Shown: in pieces, positions 12,000 through 23,059 of the stretch
Layout of the letters: every line of letters begins with the position of its first letter
How positions within the stretch are numbered: position 1 is the stretch's first letter
NCBI RefSeq assembly: GCF_000002995.4
Contig: NW_025062475.1
Location: forward strand, 12,246,687 to 12,310,686
DNA length: 64,000 nucleotides
Source of the DNA: Brugia malayi
Lineage: Eukaryota > Nematoda > Chromadorea > Rhabditida > Onchocercidae
Reading direction: 5' to 3'
Notes under the pieces: generated by a model
What the model was told of the DNA's origin: nothing
Database searches by the model: none
What the model saw: only the letters and a program-made list of their open reading frames with translations
Translations under genes and position numbers: made by a program

Positions 12000-14900
12000 T
12001 TATGATGCAAAATGCTGGGTGGATTTCCGGAATGATGAAAAAATTCCGGTACGATGCTGTGAACGACGCCTTGGGCGAACTTTAGATGATGATGAAGCTG
12101 TTCGTTCTCGAAAAACAGTTCCGTTTTGCGGAGTTTCTACACTTTGAGCTCTTTCTATAAATCAATAATTAATCAGGAAATAAATCCGGTCAATTCTATT
12201 AAATTTTTCTTTTATATTATAAATAGAATATTCAATTCATTGATGAAAATTTTAGATATTTAGAATTATTATGAATGAAAATTTATTTTTTTTGCTTTTT
12301 TTTTTTTCTATAAATTATTTTATGGATTATAATTTAGAAAGAAAACAAGTTAAAACGAATTTCAGCAAAGAGTAACCTCTTGACTGTCTATTTTCAATCA
12401 TTGTTGTATCGATATTCTTAGGTTTATCAATCGATACAGGTCGATTAATCGATCGAGCTGTGTCGTAATCAGTATCACTGCATTCCGCTTGCGCAATGGG
12501 CGCTTTTGGTTCCATTACTGATTGCTGCTTCATTGTACGTATCGCATTATTTGAGGATGATCGACGAATGACAGATGACAAACGACCATTTGTAGCAATA
12601 GTTTGTCCATTTGTCTTCATTAGTGGTGTCGCTGTCATTGTTGTTGTTGCCATTGTTGTTGTTGTTGTTGTATTGTGTGATTTAAATTTCTGACTAAAAT
12701 TTCATATTCAAATATAAGTTTCCTTCAATTTTATACGAAAAAATTATAAATAAACATGAAGTAAGTTCAAAATTAAAATTTAAAATAATTTTAAACTTTC
12801 TCACTGATATACAATTAATTTATTTACTTTATAAAAGTTCGCTCCCTTTTACTTTATGTATCTTTCCTTCTTTTCACATCTAATTAATCAAGATTTTTAA
12901 CTTTTTTGTGCTAAAACAAAAAGTATATATCAACTAGAAAATAAAGCATAAGTTTAGAATTTACTTTAAATATTACTCAAATATTTATTATTATTTCAAT
13001 ATTAAGTATTATTTGAATGTATAATATTTTGATAGTTCATTGAAATTATAAAATTACTAATTGTAAAAAAAAATATTTTTTGCTAAATTTTTTATTTTTC
13101 AACAAAAATCTTAATTAACTTAACAGCATTTTCGGGAATTTACTAATAGTTTATTTATCTATTATTATTAGTAGTAAACTTTTTACTTGCTATTATTATT
13201 GATGACTCGATTGTGTTGTATACGTTTTACATATGTTCTATTTTCCTGTATCATTTCGTACAATTTATTCCGGTAATCATCTATACTTAGTTGAATATGA
13301 TCCGGTAATGGAAGAAGGATATCGTAATTTAATGCCGGTTCATCTATTGGTGAATGAAATTGCAGGACATAAGGATGTACCAAACATTGATCAACGTTGA
13401 GACGTTTATGTGGAGCAAATATCAGTAGCCTGAAATCAATTTCAAACGTTTACGTAGAACAGTAACCTGAAATCAACGTTGAGACTTTATATGGAGTAAA
13501 TATCGGTAACCTGAAATTAACTTATCACAATTATCACCAATATAATATCATAATAAGATTGACTTACATCTTTCCTATTTTTTTTTGGTTATAAAAGATT
13601 TCGAAAAATATATTTGAAATTAGTTAATTGAACAAAAGTAATCGATGTCAAATTTACATCATATTGTGTATTTTGATGAGTTCTTATTAAATTATATAAT
13701 ATCTTTTTAATTGTTTTATTTTTTTTTTTTCAAAATTTCATTTTAATTTTTCGATTCTTTTTTTTTTGGAATAATCTTTTGTGTTATTTGTGTTTTTGCA
13801 CATTGTAAATAGAATGAATTTATCTTTTTTTTTAAAAAAAAAAAACAAAAAAGATGTGAATTTTAACAAAAACCTTTGAACTAAATCAATAGCTTGGTGA
13901 TCTGAATTTGTCAAATATAATTCCAATGGCTTTTGTGGCCTTCGTGGCATTTTCTCTAAAACGGATGACGCATATTGCGATCCGATACTTTCGATATCTA
14001 ACTGAAAAATACTTTTAATAATTTATTTTAGTCCATTTAAAATTTCACAAATTAAACTGTCTATTCTTGCTAACTTCCAATAAGTTTTAGAAAGCTTTTT
14101 AAGGAACTGATAAATTATTCAAATTAAAAAAAAAAGCTTTAACTCAAATTGAAAGGCATAAAGTTTTCAATTATAAAATTTAAAATAGACAGCAAAGTTT
14201 TCTTCTTTCTTTTCATTTTCACGAAATATTCAAAAGTTTTTTTTCGATTGATTGATTGATTGATTGATTGAATAATTATTAAAGAAAAAAGGAACAAACA
14301 ATAATGAAATGTAATGAAAAAATTTTGTTTTTTGTTTTCTGAATTTTTTTTAAAAAAAAAAAAAAATTTTTTTAAAGAAAAAAAAGAAAAAAAATGAATG
14401 AATGAATAAAAATGAACTTTTGATGGTCTCGAAATGGTATTCATAATTCGTTCAATTTGATTAATAGTTGATGTGCCTGGAAATAATGCATGGCCAAGAA
14501 GCATTTCAGCTAGAATACAGCCTAGGCTCCACATATCAACACCTTTTGTGTAACATTTTGCGGCTAATAAAATTTCAGGTGAACGATACCATCGTGTCGC
14601 AACATATTCCTTTAAAAAAAAAAAAGGAAACATTCTTTTTATTATAATTATTTAAAAAAAAAATATTTTTATATTTGCACTTCACATTTCTTGGCTGTAT
14701 CTTGGCTATTTACAAGACTAGGCCATATAAAATCTTAACTATTAAATTGTTTTGCTAACCAAGTTTTTATTGTTTTAATCTTTAGCTGATTTTTTACACT
14801 AATTTTGAAAGCAGAAGATAAGTTTTTGAAAATTTAAATGAAATGTTACTGTTAATTCAGGCATATTTTGTCCTTCTGGATAGTCTTCAATTTGAGATAG

Positions 14901-15554
14901 AGATCTGGCCAAGCCAAAATCAGCTAATTTCACGCGACAATCAGCATCCAATAGGACATTCGATGGTTTTAAATCACTAAATTTTAAATTTTACTAATTA
15001 ATAAGCAAATAATTAAACGAATAATTAATGTGCAAATTTGCATAAGAAATCATTTTTATTACTTTACAAAATGTGAAAATAAAAAAAAATTTTCTATTGC
15101 TAAAGCAATTACTTTTCATATAATTTAATATCCATTGAATTTCAGTTTTTAATTCCTTTTAGAAGTAAGTTCAAAAGCATCGGATATTTCAACAAATATT
15201 TGTTAAACAAAAGTTACCACTTTTTTCTTTTATTATTCTTACAATTATTCATTGCAATTTAATAATTGAATAATTTGCAAGTATTGGTAATACTTTAAAT
15301 AATAATAATAATTAATTAAATGATATACTTTAAATAATAATAATTAATATATTATTAGATGAATGATATATTGATATTAAGATATTCAATTATTATCCTA
15401 CAAATTTCAATAGTTTTTTCATTACAGTTCAAAAATATAAATTTCACATTGTGATTTAATTGCAAGAAGATAATCATAGGTTTTATCTTTAGCTAAACAA
15501 TTATCATTTTTCTGAAATTAAAACCTATCATTATTGTACATTTTAATTTTCTTT

Positions 15555-15596
<42 letters not shown>

Positions 15597-17621
15597 GCAA
15601 CTAACCGATGTAAGACATTTCCGCTATGCAAGAAGCGCACAGCTCGAAATAGTTGACACATAATATATTGCTTATGAATATCTTTTAAAATTGTTAACTT
15701 CTTGATAACATTATGCAAATCAGCTTCCATAAATTCAAATACTAAATAAATATCTCTGAAAATATATGAAAATGCAAGTAAATATCACTGAAAGATACTT
15801 TTCATTGTAAAATATAAATAAATAAAAATACAAATTTAAAAATATTGTTTGTTTGTATAAAATTTAATTGTTTTATTTACAATTGCATATTTCATTAATA
15901 TAAAATTTTATTGTTAAGTTTGAGAATTAGCTTAGTTTCATTTTATGGCAAAATATAAATGCCAACATTTTATACTTAAATAAACAGTAAGATATTATTT
16001 TTAAAATTTAATTTTTTAATTTTTATGCTAATGAATAATAACTTTTAAATTTTAATCTTTTTATTTTTAAATTTTGCTATATTCATTTCATTTTCTTTTG
16101 TAATCATAGCTACATTTTTGCCCTAAGCCTAAGCCTAAGTCTTACGCAATAAACGAACTATTTGAAAATTTTTAGAGTTGAAATTCTCGAGGGAGAAATG
16201 ACAACATAATGTGAAATTATAATATCTAAACTGATAGTAAAGAAAAAGAGAAAGAAAGAAAAATATTTGATAAACAAATTGTCTTTCATTTTTTGTTTTT
16301 GTTTTGTTTTTTTTTTTTTTTTGCTTTTTGTTTTTTGAATTTTTTGTAAAATAAAATAAGTATAATGTTAATATAATATATTACATATATGTATTTAACA
16401 ATTTCTTTTTCTCTTTTAATTTTTTAATTTTTTTTTTTTTTTTTTTTTGCTAATAATTAATCAAATTGTTGAAAAATTTTTTGTATAACAAAAAAATAAT
16501 ACTGTTCTAGCAATCATTCAAATTGTTTAAATAAAATTTAATTTTTTTTTTTTTTTTTATACTATTTTAAACTTTGTTACTTTTCAATAGAATTACCTAT
16601 TAAGAATAAACAAAAAAAAAAATTTTTAAATTATAGTTTAAATTTTTTTTTTGTTATTTTAAAACAAATAATTTTTATGAATTATTTTTTTTCTTATTTG
16701 TTGATTTTTATTTTTAATTTTTATATTTGATGCATATTTTGTATAATTTTTTCTTTTAAAATTTCATATAAAGAAAAGTTTTTTTTTTTGGTAATATTTG
16801 AAATTTATACTTCTTTGTGGATAAAATTAATATCGGTAAAGGTAAATGAAATGTATACCTGTTATTATCAGCTTTAAGAACATTGTATAATTTGATGATA
16901 TTCGGATGTCGTCCGAATTCCTGTAGAAACATTATTTCACGGAATGTTCTCTGTGCATCCGTTTGATTCCGGAAAGCATCAAAAATTTTTTTCAGTGCTA
17001 CCGTTTCACGTACTCTTCTGCAATTCTTTCTTTCTTTTTTTTTTTTTTTTTTTTTCTATATTCATGAAATAAATTTAGAATTTCAAAAAATTTTTTGGCC
17101 ATTAAATTTATAATAAAATGAAAATAAACTGAAAAATTTTCTTTGCAAAAAATATTTTAAAAATTAAAAATTTATTTCTTTGTTGCATTCATATTAAAAT
17201 TTTTACAGCATCAATGTAATTAATTTAAAAGTATACATTAAGCGAATGAAAATAAAAAATAAGAAATTTATGCTGTGAGAAAGAATTATTTTAAAAGCTT
17301 TCGTTTTTTCTTTTTTTTATTTTGTTTAAAAAAAAAAATTTGTCTTTTCTTTTTTTTTAATTAAATATTTTATAGAAATGGAAATTTTCCTTTAGTTTGA
17401 GACTTTCAACAAAGCCATTTTTCTTAATTACTTTTTTTTTTCTTCTTTCAGAATTTTATAATTAATAAAAGTATTTGCATAGCATTCAATAATTCATAAT
17501 TAGCAATTAAGAAACAAACTTACCTGTCGACGGCTTTCCAAACGATCCCATAAGCGCCCTTGCCGAGACGTTTATGTAAATCGTATCGTTCAATGATATG
17601 CGTGTCAACGTCTTCGGACAT
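12000..17621 (-). CDS. mapk-15: MAPK15 (ERK7/ERK8-type) mitogen-activated protein kinase, 9 exons, 522 aa
   Basis: Atypical MAP kinase, Ser/Thr phosphorylating. Orthologues act at cilia and basal bodies and in autophagy. Exons in order: 17524-17621, 16859-17017, 15606-15755, 14850-14976, 14418-14609, 13874-14001, 13187-13429, 12377-12693, 12000-12154. All phases agree and the sum is 1569 nt. Visible motifs are GKGAYG (about 20-25), the VALKK lysine (41), HRD (135-137), the DLKPSN loop, DFG (155-157), the activation TEY (178-180, split across exons 4 and 5), ATRWYRSPE and [14 protein letters not shown]. The kinase domain ends around [15 protein letters not shown] Ser/Thr/Arg-rich tail of about 170 residues follows, as in the family, ending [10 protein letters not shown]. 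The first in-frame ATG is 17621 and matches the family start. The frame stays open about 107 codons further upstream without an ATG, so an N-terminal extension from an unseen exon is possible. The tail exon boundaries are the least certain part. Confidence 0.95.
13430..13522 (-). repeat. Degenerate duplicates of the exon 7 acceptor inside kinase intron 6
   Basis: The start of exon 7 with its acceptor (plus-strand text around CAGTAGCCTGAAATCAA, 13422-13438) recurs immediately upstream in the gene. A shortened copy lies at about 13437-13477 and a longer one at about 13475-13520 (AACGTTGAGAC...ATGGAGTAAATATC...CCTGAAATTAA). The longer copy keeps a TTTCAG acceptor. It lost one base relative to the exon, so its frame is broken. 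Confidence 0.85.
14244..14271. repeat. (GATT)n microsatellite in kinase intron 5
   Basis: Six to seven GATT units in tandem. They create a spurious Gln/Ser/Ile-rich open frame on the minus strand that runs on from exon 5 into the intron. Confidence 0.95.
15559..15590. repeat. (TC)n tract in kinase intron 3
   Basis: A run of CT dinucleotides (GA on the transcribed strand) only about 15 bases downstream of the exon 3 donor. It lies in the intron immediately after the 5' splice site. Confidence 0.95.
16120..16140. repeat. Short interstitial telomere-like repeat (GCCTAA)
   Basis: The text GCCCTAAGCCTAAGCCTAAG holds about three copies of GCCTAA, the complement of the nematode telomere unit TTAGGC. 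It sits inside kinase intron 2. Confidence 0.75.
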
Positions 17622-18000
17622 TGCATAAATTAATGGTAGAAGACTTGCTTTATCACGTAAATAGCGTATGTCGAAGTATGTATTGTCAGAATGTATGCAG
17701 CAATTACACGTAGAACGTGAAACAGCGGTAGTAGAATTAGTAGTAATAGTTGCAGTAGTAGTAGTAGTAGTAGTATTAGTAGTGATTGCTGTTTGGAAAT
17801 TGAGTAAGGTTTTACTATTTTTTTTACTAATATTAATCAACTGCCAACGATCCCGTTCACGTTTTTGGCGTAAATTTTTTTCCGTTGAATAAGACGTATG
17901 ATAAGATTGCTGTAGTGGGACAATATTATTCTTATAAGGAGGAGAAAATGAATTTGCGTGATATTTGGAAATGTTTGGTTGCTATTTGTAAAATAAGGAG

Positions 18001-18034
18001 GATAGAGAGAGAGAGAGAGAGAAGGAGAGAGAGA
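18001..18034. repeat. (GA)n tract upstream of the kinase gene
   Basis: An imperfect GA tract about 0.4 kb upstream of the kinase start codon. It is followed at 18171-18206 by a (TTGG)n/(TTGA) microsatellite. Confidence 0.9.
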
Positions 18035-18356
18035 ATTTTAATAAGGTACCCAAAACTAATTCGTCTTTTTCTACTTCTCACAAGTTGAAATTTTTATTTC
18101 AACGTTGTGAGCTAGGAAACAATCATAAAATAAAATGAAGGACAAAAGTTCTTTTTTTTTAAGTTGGTTGATTGGTTGATTGGTTGGTTGGTTGGTTGGT
18201 TGGTTTCGTTTTATTGATGTCAAATTTTAGGGCTAGTTGACAAAAGCGACTGGTTGCTATCAAACAACTTTCAACTTATTTTTGAATTGCTCGCTATAAG
18301 CTTTGTAATATGCATTAATCATTCCTGTTTCATTTCATGATGACGGAACGAATGAC

Positions 18357-18432
18357 AACGATAACAGCAATGTTGGTGACAATATTGGTGACAATGTTGG
18401 TGACGATGATGATAATGACGATGATAAAGAAT
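18357..18432. repeat. Short TTGGTGACAAT / GATGAC repeat
   Basis: TTGGTGACAA-type units repeat three times and grade into GATGATGATAATGAC. This makes open but biased frames on both strands. No gene is inferred. The rest of 17970-19140 is A/T-rich with a (TC)n tract near 18652-18679. Confidence 0.85.
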
Positions 18433-19146
18433 TTGGCTAATAGCTAGCAGCTAAGCGAATACAATTTTCCAATAATTTTTATTGAAAGTTTGAATGAAGA
18501 ATCATTGAATGTTTTACTGCTAAAATTGCTGCTAGTAAATTTTAGCCATCCTGAAATGAAATAAAATAATAGTAATAATGAGAAAAGTAAAATTGAATTT
18601 GTTCAAAAATCCATATATATGTACCTAAATTCTTTTATACAAAGTCTCCCACCCTCTCTCTCTCTCTCTCTCTCTCTCATTTGCAATAACATTTTTAACT
18701 TTATTCTACCTTTGTTTATTGTTAAAACATTTTAATATTCACTTCCACAAATTTATAATTGCAAAATTTATTAATGAAATAAAGTAATTTCTCTAATTTT
18801 ATAATAGTTTTATGAAATGCAAAAAAAATGTTTTGAATTTGAATTTTATTATCAAAAATGTTACCTATAAACTAATCAATGAATAAACATTGATTTCATT
18901 TTTAATTTCATTAAGAAGTATTGATTGCTTAATTTTATTACTTTACTTTTCTTTTTTTTTTTTTTTTCTAAATGACTGTCTGTCAAATCTGTTTTTTATA
19001 AAAATCTAAATGGAAACAAAAAAATATTAAAAAGAAATAAGTAAAATGAAAAGTTTTGAAAAGTTTTTTTTAAAACTATCCACAAACAAATAGATTATGT
19101 ATAAATAAAATGTAAAATATATCGTTTAATTTAAATTAACCGATCC

Positions 19147-19495
19147 AAATATCTCCGGTAGATATTAACTGGTGCAAGTATTTCCGGTAGATATTAACTG
19201 GTGCAAGTATTTCCGGTAGATATTAACTGGTGCAAATATCTCTGGTAGATATTAACTGGTGCAAATATCTCCGGTAGATATTAACTGGTGCAAATATCTC
19301 CGGTAGATATTAACTGGTGCAAATATTTCCGGTAGATATTAACTGGTGCAAATATCTCCGGTAGATATTAACTGGTGCAAATATCTCTGGTAGATATTAA
19401 CTGGTGCAAATATCTCCGGTAGATATTAACTGGTGCAAATATTTCCGGTAGATATTAACTGGTGCAAATATCTCCGGTAAATATTAACCGGTAAC
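19147..19495. repeat. 29-bp minisatellite, 12 copies
   Basis: CCGGTAGATATTAACTGGTG recurs every 29 bases at 19155, 19184, 19213 and onward to 19474. A variable trinucleotide-scale region (AAATATCT, AAGTATTT, AAATATTT) precedes each CCGG or CTGG. Spacing is exact. Units are direct repeats without unique spacers, so this is a minisatellite and not a CRISPR-type array. 29 is not a multiple of three and the array is not coding. Confidence 0.97.
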
Positions 19496-19544
19496 TAGAA
19501 TATTTTCCGTAATTATGCACTACTAATAAATAAATAACACTTAC

Positions 19545-19654
19545 ATTTGCATACATATCCGATATTCATAGACGCAAAGATAGTTTGCATATGATCCATA
19601 AAGCTTCTCAATTTCTCTACCGGTGACTATAGCAACCACTATGGGAACACTCAT
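19545..19654 (-). CDS. Candidate orphan first coding exon (36 aa plus two bases)
   Basis: An ATG at 19654 opens a frame beginning MSVPIVVAIVTGREIEK and containing LYGSYANYLCVYEYRIC. It runs straight into a strong donor (AT|GTAAGTG, exon end 19545). Base composition is clearly richer than the flanks. The order V-x-G-x-x-I-E, then S-Y-A-N-Y-L-C and Y-E-Y is loosely reminiscent of the N-terminus of B9-domain (B9D1-like) ciliary proteins. That is a memory-based impression, not an alignment. I could not find the following exon. The TTTCAG acceptor at about 18553 joins in a frame that stops after two codons. It could be the first exon of an unresolved gene or an alternative upstream exon of the kinase. 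Confidence 0.4.
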
Positions 19655-19672
19655 TAGCCTAGCTAGGCTAAT
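19653..19672. repeat. 20-bp perfect palindrome
   Basis: ATTAGCCTAGCTAGGCTAAT reads the same on both strands. It overlaps the ATG of the orphan exon and abuts an (AT)n run. Confidence 0.97.
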
Positions 19673-19699
19673 ATATATATATACCTTAGCTATTGATAT

Positions 19700-20522
19700 C
19701 ATTCCTCTATGAGCCTAGATTGAAATGGGCTCCTAACTGTTTCTTTTACTGGCTAATTTGACCAGTAAGCGTTGCTTCCTGATGCCATCAATTATTTTAA
19801 TTGCTTTTAAAACGAATGAAAAGGAGAAAAAAAGAAAAAGAATTAATTATGCATTAAATATGTTAATAAATGCTAAATAAATAAAAGCTAAAATTTAAGA
19901 TGAAAATAACAAATAATTTATAAAACAATTTTAAACCTTTAATTTAATTTTGTTTATCAGTTTTAATTTTTTATTAATTTATTATTTCAATTTTTCTTTT
20001 TTTTTTTTGGCACTTTACATTTACTCCATCTTTTTTTACCTTACATCATTTCTTTTTTTCTCTTTCCCTCTCTCTCTCCTTCTCTCTCTAGTTATTCCAG
20101 TTAGAATGATAATATTTGATTAGATTTGATGGCTTAAATTTTCGAGAGCAGAAATAATTTATTTATTGATTCATATAAATTTCTTACTTTTTGAATTGAA
20201 GAAAAAAATTTCACATATATATATTATTTACAAACTATTTATATTTACTAATTTAAAAAAAAGAAAAAAAAATTGGAACATAGTTGAAATTAAAATTTTT
20301 GAAATTTCCATGAAGCCTAGATTACTTTTTTCAAAACTAAATTTAAATTTATTTCAATTAAAATCAAAATTCGGTATTCCTACAACGGAAAAACAATGAA
20401 TTATGTAATTTTGATCAATCAATAATTTTTTTCTTTTTATTCCGATAATTTTAGTTTCATTTTGATAAAAAATAATAGCAATGGATGCAAAAAACAAAAT
20501 GAATTAACTTCGTCCATTTTAG

Positions 20523-20553
<31 letters not shown>

Positions 20554-22875
20554 AATTTTCAAATATTTGATATGAAATTATAAAATGAAATTTGGATATA
20601 TTTAAAGCAAAAAAAAAATTTATTCTTTCATCTTAAAATACATACATTAGAAAATCAATAAATCAATAAATCATTGAGCTGAGGAAAACGTTATGCAAAT
20701 TGTTTACAGTGAAATAATATATTTACAACAATACGTCATTTTTCAAAACAGAAAAAAAAAAAAAAAATTCACTAACTAATAAATTGCTGCTAGGACAGGA
20801 AATTCGATAGCATTTCTTTAGGCTTATTTAGATATAAGCATCTTAGCCATAAGTCTGCTTAAGCCAAAAAGCATTTGAATGAGTCGTTGTCATGGAAAAT
20901 AACAAATATTTCTTAATTGAAATCTAAAATTCTAATAATTTCATAGTGAAATAATATTCACATTTGTTGTTCCAACTATTTCATTTCAATTTAGAAATGC
21001 AATGCTATAAACTGAAATATAATTTAATTCTGCTTTAAGCTATTTGAAAAAAAAAAAAAAAAGACATCGAAGGATGGATTTTTTAATAATTTTATCAATT
21101 TTAATAAGTTTTTTTTTTTTTTTTGATATATAAAATTTTGCTGATAATAATGAAAAAAGAAGTTTCACTATGAGAAAACTTTTTTTGTAATCATTTTTAT
21201 CATTAAAAAAGAAAAGATCAAAAGATTAAAGATGAATGTTATCAAAAAAAAAGAAAAAAGAATGATAACTTAGATGTTGTAATTCTCTAACAATTGCAAA
21301 AATATAATAAAATTCCAATATTGTAGTGACAGTAAGAGTTGCATTTAAATAATTAATTCTATAAGTACTTAAATATTTAAGTACTAATTAATTAATGAAT
21401 TATAAGTACTTAAATATCGAATTAGGTATTACTATGCAAAGTTAATTAGTTATACTTTGTTGTTTATTGCCATTTATATCTCAAATAATACCACAATAAT
21501 AACTTTTTCAATTTAATTTTGCACAAAATCTCTCATTATTTTTAATATAAATATAAATAAAATTCAATTGAAAGAAGTAAAATTTAATTTTTCGATTTCT
21601 GTTCATAAATAATATTCAATAAGATAGCTTATTTCTTTTCTTTTTCGATCCAAAATCGTTAATTCATACAAATGGAAATCATTGAAAAATTATTTTTTAA
21701 AAAATTTTCAAAAAACAAAATTGGTAGAAATGATTTTTAAATTTTTTTTTTTTTTTTAAAGTTTAGGGAAGTTGAAATAACCTAAATAAATAATTAATTG
21801 TTTACTTGTTTCATCTCTTTCTTGCTTCCTTCTCTCTCCCTCTCTCTCTCTCTCTCTGCCCCTCTCATTCTTTTACCCTTTATAGAAATATGCATTATTG
21901 TTTTATAGAAGAAATTAAAAAGCTTTATGCAATTTAAAATAATTTATATTTGGGTAGCAAATTTGTGATGAAGAAAAAAAACAATAATTTTTCAATAACA
22001 AATTTTCATATTCCGAAATTTCAGCAAAAATTTTAAGAATAAAAATTAAAATTTATTAATTAGAAATCGATTCGAAAAATTGTATTTTAAGTTAAAATCT
22101 TAATGTCATTATTTTTAATCATTAATTTTATCATTGCTAAAATTATCTTTGAATGATAATTTTGTTCACCGAAGTGATTCATTAAGTAATTTGAGATTAG
22201 ATTTACACCTATATTACTCTAAAGTATTGATAAATTATACTTTTAGTGTTCAAAATTTTATTAAAAACCAGATTGCAATTATATGAGAAATAATTTAAAT
22301 GTAATTAATTTTATTTTATAATCAATTTTGGCAAATATATTAATCCAACCTTTACAAAAAATTTACCTGAAAAAATAAAAAAAGAAAAATGGCATAAATA
22401 AAGTTCAAATTGCATGCGTATATTAAAGTTAAATTATTCTTTAATCAAAGTTAAATTTGATAACAAAAAAAATTATCCTTAAAACTAATTTAATTTGTTT
22501 CTTTTTCTCTCCACGAAAAAGGAAATTTAATTTACTAAACTGACTAAATATCATTTGTAACTCTCTAAAATATTTTTTAAATTCTATAAATTATAGAAGA
22601 AAATTAATTTTATAAATTGAAAACATATTTGAAAGATTTGCAAATGATGCTTTGCTACAATACTTTCATTACTTCTATTATATTTCTAACTTTGTAAACT
22701 AACAATTAAAGTATTTGTAAATTTTTAATTAATAATTGGACCACCTTTTGAAGTTAAAAATAGACCGCAATTTCTGGAATTAGAATCTTTTGATTTAACC
22801 GCTTTCATTAATTGTTTTTTTAATGCAAATTAAAATTCAAATATACTTTTAGTTAGAATCTACAAAATTAAATGA
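19700..22875. other. A/T-rich intergenic DNA
   Basis: A less A/T-rich stretch continues to about 19795 and includes a 7-bp inverted repeat TTACTGG/CCAGTAA. Beyond it lie only A/T-rich DNA, (TC)n tracts near 20063-20090 and 21825-21858, and low-complexity frames. No gene is supported. Confidence 0.6.
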
Positions 22876-23058
22876 GAAAATCTGCCAATTTTGTCACCAA
22901 TTGTTTGCGTTGACATTGACTGTGACAGCAATCTTTCAACAAATGTTACATTTCAGACTACTCTCGAAACTCTCGAATTCAATCAATTAGTCCTAAGCTT
23001 ATCACTTATCACCTTATCACCGGAATATCTGTCTCTCTTGGCCAAACTATTAGCATAA
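22876..23058 (+). other. Unassigned 60-codon open frame with internal TTTCAG, possible 3' exon
   Basis: The frame is open from the TGA ending at 22875 to the TAA at 23056-23058, without an ATG. It reads ENLPILSPIVCVDIDC at its start and PEYLSLLAKLLA at its end. A TTTCAG acceptor ends at 22956 in phase with the frame. The segment is visibly less A/T-rich than its flanks. It could be a terminal exon or a regulatory island. I could not connect it to another exon. Confidence 0.2.
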
Positions 23059-23059
23059 T

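Noticed and set aside
19147..19495. CRISPR-like regular array
   Set aside because: Units are contiguous 29-bp direct repeats without unique spacers, in a eukaryotic setting.
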